A DNA stretch of 64,000 nucleotides from Bolinopsis microptera. Its lineage: Eukaryota; Ctenophora; Tentaculata; Lobata; Bolinopsidae. The notes below the pieces were generated by a model. The model searched no databases and had not been told where the DNA came from. It worked only from the letters and a program-made list of their open reading frames with translations. This document shows, in pieces, positions 35,501 to 44,500 of this stretch. Position numbers and translations under genes: made by a program. The stretch spans positions 7,977,096 to 8,041,095 of the forward strand of contig NC_087080.1 in NCBI RefSeq assembly GCF_026151205.1. Direction: 5' to 3'. The first letter of the stretch is position 1, and every line of letters begins with the position of its first letter.

Positions 35501-38500
35501 TTGACCAGATTTTTCCAAGTTCTCTATCTGTTGATCCATAAATGGTTGCATCTTATAAGATGTTTGGCGCGTTGGTACCCATTTAGGAGTAAAGTATCTT
35601 TTGAGAGTAAGCCTTGCTTCGTAGAATGAAGCGCATCCTAGATCGAATTTGTCTCTGGAAAAGCAGTGACTAAATTCCGTTATTAAGGACTTAAGCTCGT
35701 TTCTGTAATTTTCAGAAACATCTATTTTGTCAATTTTCAGTTGTTTGATTAAATTTTCGGGATTATCCCATTTTCCTTTTTCCCGTGTAACTTCAACGGG
35801 TTCAGCTGTTGATAGTCTCGGAACGTTGATAGAAGCATCGTAGAAATCAGTAGCTTTCTTAATAACATGTGCTTCTTGAATTGAACCAAAAGGTTGAAAT
35901 GGTTCAATAAATGCCAACAGTTGATTTTTGTAGACTGTTACTTCCCAGGGCATTGGGTTGATACAGTGTATGGGTACTAAGTTCTTGTTAGAATAAGATA
36001 TAGACCCAGTAACAAAAATGCCATTTGATTCGGCTAATTTCTTGTAAGGTTCTATAATTCCCTCATAGTTTGTCGTGGTATTACAAACAGGGATCTTGCC
36101 GTTGACGTAGCAAGCTGTTTTAGCTGGTATTTTAATGGTTCTGTTGCATCTTATTTTCATTCTAGATTTTATAGCAACAGGTTTGTTAATGAAGGTAACG
36201 TTGTTGTTATGGGGCATTTGAATCAATTTATGTGGTACGTTGATACACATGTTGAATTTCTTCATGAGATCCATACCCATCAAAATCTCAGAATCAAGAT
36301 TATCACTAACTACAAATATGTGTCGTTGACTAGCTTTACCCAGTTGGAGGGACAGGACTATCTCCCCTCTCATAGGGATGATCTTCTTACCTAATCCTGC
36401 TATGAGTTTATTAGTAGGTCTGATGTTAAGTTCCAGATTCATTAAGTAGATTATTCTACTAGACACTAAGCTGATTGTTGCACCTGTGTCCACTAAAACG
36501 TTGCACATAGTATTTTCACAATATCCGTTGACAATAATTTGGTTATAGGGGTTTAATCGAGGTTGTAAATAGTTACTTCTATTGTTATTAGAGGCAATAT
36601 TTTCGTTGAAATGAGAGAATTCACAACCCCTTTTTAGTTTAAACCGTTGTGATTTTGTATCGTTGATTGGTCAGTTGGAATCTGATTACTCCTAGAGACA
36701 TGTTGTTGTGTATCAGGATTAGACGGAGGGAAATTCCTTCCATATTGTTGGAACTGTTCGCAATTTTGCATTGGTGGACGTTGACTTACAAAATGATTTA
36801 CTGTATTATAAGAACAGTTTCGTTGAATATGACCTTGTTGTTTACAGTTATAACAAGTTACGTTACGATGGAAATTGTTTCCATAACGGTTATTTCGTCT
36901 GTAATTATCGTTGTTATTGTCACTGCGATAATTATACCTTTTATATTCCGGAGTCCTGGATCTACCTCGTCTATCGTTGAATCGGCTTGGAGTATTAGAC
37001 CTATATCTACTACTTTTGTAGCCGGGTGACTGTGACCTGGATTGGTTGCTTCCCCTGGAGTCACGTGACGACGATCTCCAACGAGATCTGTCATAGTTGT
37101 CACTTCGTTGATTTCCTTGATTGCTATCCCTATCTCTGGGTCGAGATCTATTGTGGTCTCTTGACGAAGATCTGTCTCTCCGTTCGCGTTGATGATAATC
37201 GGAGTTTGAGGCTCTATTGGGAGACTCCGATTTACTATATCGTTGATTATTATAAGACTCATTTCGTGGATAATCAGGTTTTTCTCTTTCCGGTTTGAAC
37301 GAGTAAGTTGACTCTTTAAGAATCGAATTTACCTCCGGTTCCTCGTTGAGCATTTCGTTGACTTTTTCTAAGCGTTTTGCTAGGGTTATTGCATTTTTGA
37401 ACGTTGATAAAGATGATGCTTCATTAAGTTTTCTCCTCATTTGAGGATCTTTAACTCCCCGTAGGAATGCTATTAGACAATTTTCTTCAGCATCTTGCGT
37501 GTTAGAATATGCAATCATTGCTTTTTCTCTGAGACGAAATGCGTAATCCGCAATGTTTTCGTCAACTTTTTGACGACATTCCATCACTTCGTTTTTGAGT
37601 GAGATGGACATGTCCGCGTAGATTGCTCGCTTGTAAATTGGACAGAAAAGTTGAGCATTAGCTTTTTGTTCGTCGGTAAGTTCTACATTTCTTAATTGTG
37701 AATAAGTTTCATCGTCCAAATTTTGTAGAAAAAACATGTTAAGGTTTGGATCGTTGATTTTTGCTATGTAAACGTATTCTTGGAATCGTTCACAATATCT
37801 TGAGAAGTTGTCTGTTTTGACAAATTTGGGCATTTTCGTTGATTGTGAAATTTTTAATTTTGCTAGTGCCTCTGTTAAACCTGGCTGAGCACCGTTGGAT
37901 TGGGCTGCAGTTTGAGTAATCTGTGCTTGTAAATCTAATAAATCTACAGCCTCTTGTTTAATAAGAGTAGCGTTCTCACCTGCTTCGTCGATAATGGTTT
38001 TGAGTTGTTGAAGAAGTTGTTCTTTAGACATGTCTAGTTGTTCTCCTCTGGATCAGTTGTTCTTTTTTGGATCAGGCTCCACTTATTATAAATGACCCGT
38101 TTACAGGCTATTAGTTTTAGGTCCTGTCTAACGTTGAACAATTAAAACAGTTGGATAAAATACGAATAAAAGTAACGTTGACAATAAGTATAATATCAAG
38201 ACGATAAAGATGGGAGTAAAGAGTCTATTCAGTAACTCAGTAAAGTCCGTGGCAAATCTCCCGTGCTAAAATCGAAGTGTCCAGGCGATGTGTCCTGTTC
38301 CTAGTCGTGGACGCGTTGACTGTGTTAGTAATCAGCCACTGAGTTGATGGCTGTATTACTTCGTTGTTAAAGTGATCTTCTGTTAATCAGTTGAACTGTG
38401 GGAGAGCGTGGTTAAGCTTAAAGTTAAGAAGTTAAAACTTGTTATACAGAAGGTATAACAAGATACCCTCAATGAGCCGCACTATGGCTTCTGGTATGCC

Positions 38501-41500
38501 ATATGCTTTCAATATCTTCATGAGCAAACCTCTATGCACACTATCGAACGCCTTTTTGAAATCTATGAAAACCATGGTGGCCTTAAGATTTTTGGCTCTA
38601 GCACCCTCCATAATTCTTCGTAGAGCAAGGATGTGCGATGTTGTAGAGCGCCCAGGTCTAAAGCCATTCTGGTTGTCCCTTAAAACTTCCTCAAGACTTG
38701 GCTTCATCCTGTTCAGCAACATTTTGTTCAGAGTTTTACTGACTATCGATGTCAGAGATATTCCTCTGTAGTTGTCGGTCTTAGTGAGGTCCCCTTTCTT
38801 TGGCACAGGAACAATATTACTGAGCTTCCATTGATCGGGCATGAGACCATCACATAATGCATCGTTGCAGAACTTCAGGATGACGTCATCGATGTCCACC
38901 CTCTTCATCACTTCAGGTGAGATACCATCATCACCATAAGCTTTGCCTTCTACTATCTGCTTTTTGGCAAGACGTAGTTCCTCAATGGTGAACGGGCCAT
39001 CCTCTATATTCAGTGGAGGGTGTATATTCCTGATCGGAATACTATTGTCAGGGACTGTGGGTGGCTGTCCAAGTAACCCAGAGAAGTGCTTCCTCCAGTT
39101 CTCAAGACGTTCTGTTGAGCTGCCCCCTTCCACGAGTCCACAGCTGGGATTTGTCCTCCCTGAAATATCGTTGACAAGCTTCCAGCTTTCCTTGTTCTTA
39201 CAACGATCAGCAGTATCCTCAACTTTCCTGATCTTTCCTTTCAGGATCTCCTCCTCTACCTCTTTGTAGCAGGCCTTTAACAAATTCTTTTTAGTGGCGA
39301 CTTCCTCTCTCTTCTCCTCACAAGGCTCCTGATGGTATTGGTCCTTGGCCAAGAACAGTCCCCAGGTCCCCTCCTTGCACTGTCCACTCTTGGGTCACTT
39401 GAGGGGTCAATCTGCTTTTGTCGAGTCTTCTTTGGCAGAAGGCTCTTGTTTGCCGCCTCAATAGCAACCATAAGCTTCCCGTAGCTTTCAGTGGCCCCAT
39501 CATCCTCCTCTACCAGGCCAGAGAATCTATTCCGAACTTCAATTGCATACTTATTTTGAAGCTCACCATCCGACTTCAGGGCACTATAATCATAGTTAAT
39601 TTTTTTCGGAGGCCTGTGTCCTTTCCTAAAGCTAACTTTGATCTTACACACTACAACTCTGTGATCAGATCCCAACGACTGAAAAGTGTTGTAAACTTCA
39701 GTGTTCTTTAATGAGTTTTTCCACTTCCGCCGTATGAGGATATAGTCAATCTGACCTTTGTTAAGTGTCCCATCGGATAAGAAGGTCCACCTCTTGTTGA
39801 CCTTCTTTCTGAAGCGGATATTGGTAATTTCCATATCGCACTCCAGGGCAGTGTCTCTCAGTAGCTCTCCATTCCGATTGGTACGAGTATGAAAGTACCA
39901 ACGGGAATCTTCTTCACTCTCCTTTCCAAGCCGGGCGTTCATATCTCCCTCTGTGATCAGCAGGTGGTGCGCTGGCACATCATTCATAGCCTGTCTAAGG
40001 GTGTTATGGAAATCCTCCGCTTCTTCAACTAGTGCTGCCTCGGTAGGACTATAGGCAGTTATAGTTGTGAGTCTGGGATTTCCGTTGAAAGAGATAGTCA
40101 GCACCCTTGAGCCATAGGGTTTAATGAGGCTGATTGCGCTGTATGCTCTTCTAGTTAGCAGAAAGCCCACTCCACCAGTGGCTGCTCCTGCTCCATTCCT
40201 CCATGCTGAAACAGTTACCAAGCTAACCCCCTCCTTGAAATTTTCGATCTTGATCGGCTCCTGGTGGACAATCCTATGTTCTTAGATCCCAAGGATCTCC
40301 ATGCCACTCTCCAGAAACTGAGTCACGAGTTCAAGGCGCTTGTAACCTTCTCTAGCAGTTCGGACATTAAATGTCCCTACTAGAGCTACCTCACTACAAG
40401 AAACCAATGCATCCCCATCCTTTTTTGTTGTTTTATGTTATTTTTTGTGCCGGGTGAAGGAGCCGGCATATCATCTGTCACCCCTCTCCTAGGGAGTTTT
40501 AGGGTGAGAGAGTCATCAATCCGGTCCCCTCCGACATCTAAATCAGTGGTAGGGACTTTAACCCTAGTGTTATTATAAGACATCATCAAACTTTTCAATG
40601 GCTGGTGTCTCATGCGCAGTCCCCTGCACATCAGGCAAAGTGAGACACCTACTTAACGCCGGGCGCCACTTGAGCGTTAAATGACTTATCCATCTTGGCC
40701 ACGTGAGTAACAACTTCCGCTAGAACACTTGTTGCTACTAATCAGTAAGAGTGGGTTTTGTGATGATGTCCTGTCGTTGTATTATTTCTTCTTTCTTCAC
40801 CAATTCCAATAAATGACTATACGCTTCTGTCCCAAAGCTTAGGGAGATTAGAGTGTGAGCCAAGGCTCCACTTTTACGGGAGCTAACCTTCCCCCTGACT
40901 ACCTCTTTACCCCAGGCATGGGGGGCCGATCCTGTTTCCAGAGCGTGGTCCAGTTTACCTGGGTCATAGAAACAAGGTCAGAGGCAAACGGCCAATACCT
41001 CTTTAGCTACTGTTCACTCCACAGCCGGGGGAGTCACTGATTCTCTGCACCTCTCTTCTCTTGAGGTTTAGAGTTAGGAGATAATTATGTGATCCAATAA
41101 TTGAAATCCGCGGGGGTCAGTGAGCCTCCCGTCGCCCTTCGCTGCCCTTAGCCTGGAGATCACCACTGTTCATCCAGTTTCCAGTCTTCACCACGAGGAG
41201 GTAGCAGGATAGGACTTGTTGTGGAGAGGCTTCATCTTGCTGTTCGACCTCTAGCTTTTAGAGGGGATCCAGATATTACTCTAGGTACATAATTAGTTCT
41301 ACCTCTAGCTTTAAGAGGGGATCCAGATATTACTCTAGGTACATAATTAGTTCTACCTCTAGCTTTTAGAGGAGATCCAGATATTACTCTAGGTACATAA
41401 TTAGTTCCACCTCTAGCTTTAAGAGGGGATCCAGATATTACTATAGGTACATAATTAGTTCTACCTCTAGCTTTTAGAGGGGATCCAGATATTACTCTAG

Positions 41501-44500
41501 GTACATAATTAGTTCTACCTCTAGCTTTTAGAGGGGATCCAGATATTACTCTAGGTACATAATTAGTTCTACCTCTAGCTTTAAGAGGGGATCCAGATAT
41601 TACTCTAGGTACATAATTAGTTCTACCTCTAGCTTTTAGAGGGGATCCAGATATTACTCTAGGTACATAATTAGTTCTACCTCTAGCTTTTAGAGGGGAT
41701 CCAGATATTACTCTAGGTACATAATTAGTTCTACCTCTAGCTTTTAGAGGGGATCCAGATATTACTCTAGGTACATAATTAGTTCTACCTCTAGCTTTTA
41801 GAGGGGATCCAGATATTACTCTAGGTACATAATTAGTTCTACCTCTAGCTTTTAGAGGGGATCCAGATATTACTCTAGGTACATCATTAGTTCCACCTCT
41901 AGCTTTAAGAGGGGATCCAGATATTACTATAGGTACATGATTAGTTCTACCTCTAGCTTTTAGAGGGGATACAGATATTACTCTAGGTACATGATTAGTT
42001 CTACCTCTAGCTTTTAGAGGGGATCCAGATATTACTCTAGGTACATAATTAGTTCCACCTCTAGCTTTTAGAGGGGATCCAGATATTACTCTAGGTACAT
42101 AATTAGTTCCACCTCTAGCTTTAAGAGGGGATCCAGATATTACTCTAGGTACATAATTAGTTCCACCTCTAGCTTTAAGAGGGGATCCAGATATTACTCT
42201 AGGTACATAATTAGTTCTACCTCTAGCTTTTAGAGGGGATCCAGATATTACTCTAGGTACATAATTAGTTCTACCTCTAGCTTTTAGAGGGGATCCAGAT
42301 ATTACTCTAGGTACATAATTAGTTCTACCTCTAGCTTTTAGAGGGGATCCAGATATTACTCTAGGTACACAATTAGTTCTACCTCTAGCTTTTAGAGGGG
42401 ATCCAGATATTACTCTAGGTACATAATTAGTTCTACCTCTAGCTTTTAGAGGGGATCCAGATATTACTCTAGGTACATAACTAGTTCCACCTCTAGCTTT
42501 AAGAGGGGATCCAGATATTACTCTAGGTACATAATTAGTTCTACCTCTAGCTTTTAGAGGGGATCCAGATATTACTCTAGGTACATAATTAGTTCTACCT
42601 CTAGCTTTAAGAGGGGATCCAGATATTACTCTAGGTACATAATTAGTTCCACCTCTAGCTTTAAGAGGGGATCCAGATATTACTCTAGGTACATAATTAG
42701 TTCTACCTCTAGCTTTTAGAGGGGATCCAGATATTACTCTAGGTACATAATTAGTTCCACCTCTAGCTTTAAGAGGGGATCCAGATATTACTCTAGGTAC
42801 ATAATTAGTTCTACCTCTAGCTTTTAGAGGGGATCCAGATATTACTCTAGGTACATAATTAGTTCCACCTCTAGCTTTAAGAGGGGATCCAGATATTACT
42901 CTAGGTACATAATTAGTTCTACCTCTAGCTTTTAGAGGGGATCCAGATATTACTCTAGGTACATAATTAGTTCCACCTCTAGCTTTTAGAGGGGATCCAG
43001 ATATTACTCTAGGTACATAATTAGTTCCACCTCTAGCTTTAAGAGGGGATCCAGATATTACTCTAGGTACATAATTAGTTTTACCTCTAGCTTTAAGAGG
43101 GGGTCCAGATATTACTCTAGGTACATAATTAGTCGGCTAAAATAGGCAGCAGCGAATAGCTGCAATAGTTCAAATAGCTGCAATACTAATATTACAGTGA
43201 TTGGCTTCAATTTTGGGCGGTGAAAGCTATGCAGTTGCAAATTGTATTGTTGGGTGACAGAAAGGGTTGTTATGATAGCCCGAGTGAACGGTGTCTCCAC
43301 TTCTTCTAATTAACTTCTGCAGTTTTGGAATGACAGCTAGAAGTTTCAATGTAATTAGAGAAGGGTAAAAGAATAAAAATAGAAAAAATGTGATTACGGT
43401 AGGTTGACAAATATTTTCAATCCGATTGCTTCACAGTTGCCGTTTTATGTGAGCCTAATGATTGAGATATAAAGATTTATCTAAATAAATACATGAATTT
43501 TAAGATTTATTGTACTTTGTCTCAGGTCTAGCTACAGCAGATCTACAGTGTTGACGTATATGACTCTGTTTGCGTTCTCTGGCTACGGATATAATAGAGC
43601 TAGTTACTATAGATACAGCAAAGATACTCCAGGTTCGTACTTATTAAGTTTTTACAGTAAAACACAAATTTACCGCGGAGTTTTGGGGAAAAGTAAAAAC
43701 CGCGATAAATCGGGGTCCACGGTAAATCGGGGTTTTGATTGTTAACATTTATATGTTAATTCCTAATTTGGGGAAGGAAACGGCTGCGGTAAATCGTTTG
43801 GCGGTTAATTGGGGTTTTACTGTATAAGGTCTTGATTGTTCCTTGTTTCGGCACAAGGAACTAACAACATCATTTTAGTATATAGAGGTTGCTGTTGATA
43901 CTTCCTACTCTATGCCTTGCGGCCCTTGCATGCAAGGCATAGCTGCAGTTACGTAGTGTTTTTTCGTATATCTGTCAAAAATCTTGTAAATTTAGATTTG
44001 GGTGAAGTAAAAGCATGACGATCAAAGTATGATCGCACCTTATCTGCTTTTCGTTAAATTACATGGTTAGTATTTTGTATTTTTGTCTAAAACCGATATA
44101 ATATTTCTTATCTCATAATACTCATGATCCCGAACTTAACCTCGCAGAGTACTGTGTGTACTGTAACGCCACAATGAGTAATGATACGTGTACGGAGACG
44201 TTTAAAACTGTGTGTACACAGTCTAGTGATTGTTACTACATGTCTTTCAAGGATCCTGACAATTCAACTGCTGCTCCACTTATTCAGAAGGTACACTTAT
44301 TTTCTTTATTCATTTTATTTTCTTTATTCATTTTATTTTCTTTATTCATTTTATTTTCTTTATTCACTTTATTTCCTTTATTCATTTCATTTTCTTTATT
44401 CATTTTCTTTATTTTTAAATCTTATTTATTTATTTTTTTTAATGGGATTATTATCATAAAATAATAACAATATTATGAATTTATAATTGTTTAATTTTCT

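Larger units (their letters stand above)
26473..38460 (-). mobile_element. Ty3/gypsy-like LTR retrotransposon (12 kb)
   Basis: Two 377-bp LTRs (26473-26849 and 38084-38460) bound the element. They start TGTTATACC and end CATTTATAATA in the sense (minus) orientation and look identical by eye. A 4-bp duplication AGAT lies on both sides (26469-26472 and 38461-38464). The order LTR, gag, protease, RT, RNase H, integrase, LTR defines the Ty3/gypsy arrangement; no envelope gene is recognisable. Extra cargo is an 821-bp insertion in pol and a 318-bp tandem array near the 3' LTR. Matching LTRs imply a recent insertion. The sense strand is strongly enriched in TCAACG. Confidence 0.95.
25475..41248 (-). 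mobile_element. RTE-like non-LTR retrotransposon, split by an LTR element
   Basis: Minus-strand LINE sequence occupies 25475-26472 and 38461-41248, about 3.8 kb without the insertion. It encodes an APE-type endonuclease followed by a reverse transcriptase. The 3' end (near 25475) is a short TCAAGTAAGTCAAG repeat, as RTE-type elements often have, rather than a poly(A) tail. It lies inside the 54-bp satellite, and a possible GTTC duplication flanks it. The copy is dead: a nonsense codon near 40281, a frameshift near 39385 and the LTR-element insertion within the reverse transcriptase. Confidence 0.85.

Noticed and set aside
36667-37298. Plus-strand frames of 69-120 codons and the overlapping 134-codon minus frame
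   Set aside because: They are shadows of the gag frame, without domains.
39010-39711. Extra frames opposite or beside the LINE endonuclease and reverse transcriptase
   Set aside because: Shadows of the LINE proteins in other frames.
44156-44464. 102-codon protein with Phe/Leu tail
   Set aside because: The first part is real LU exon 3; the tail is read-through into a T-rich intronic repeat after a good splice donor.
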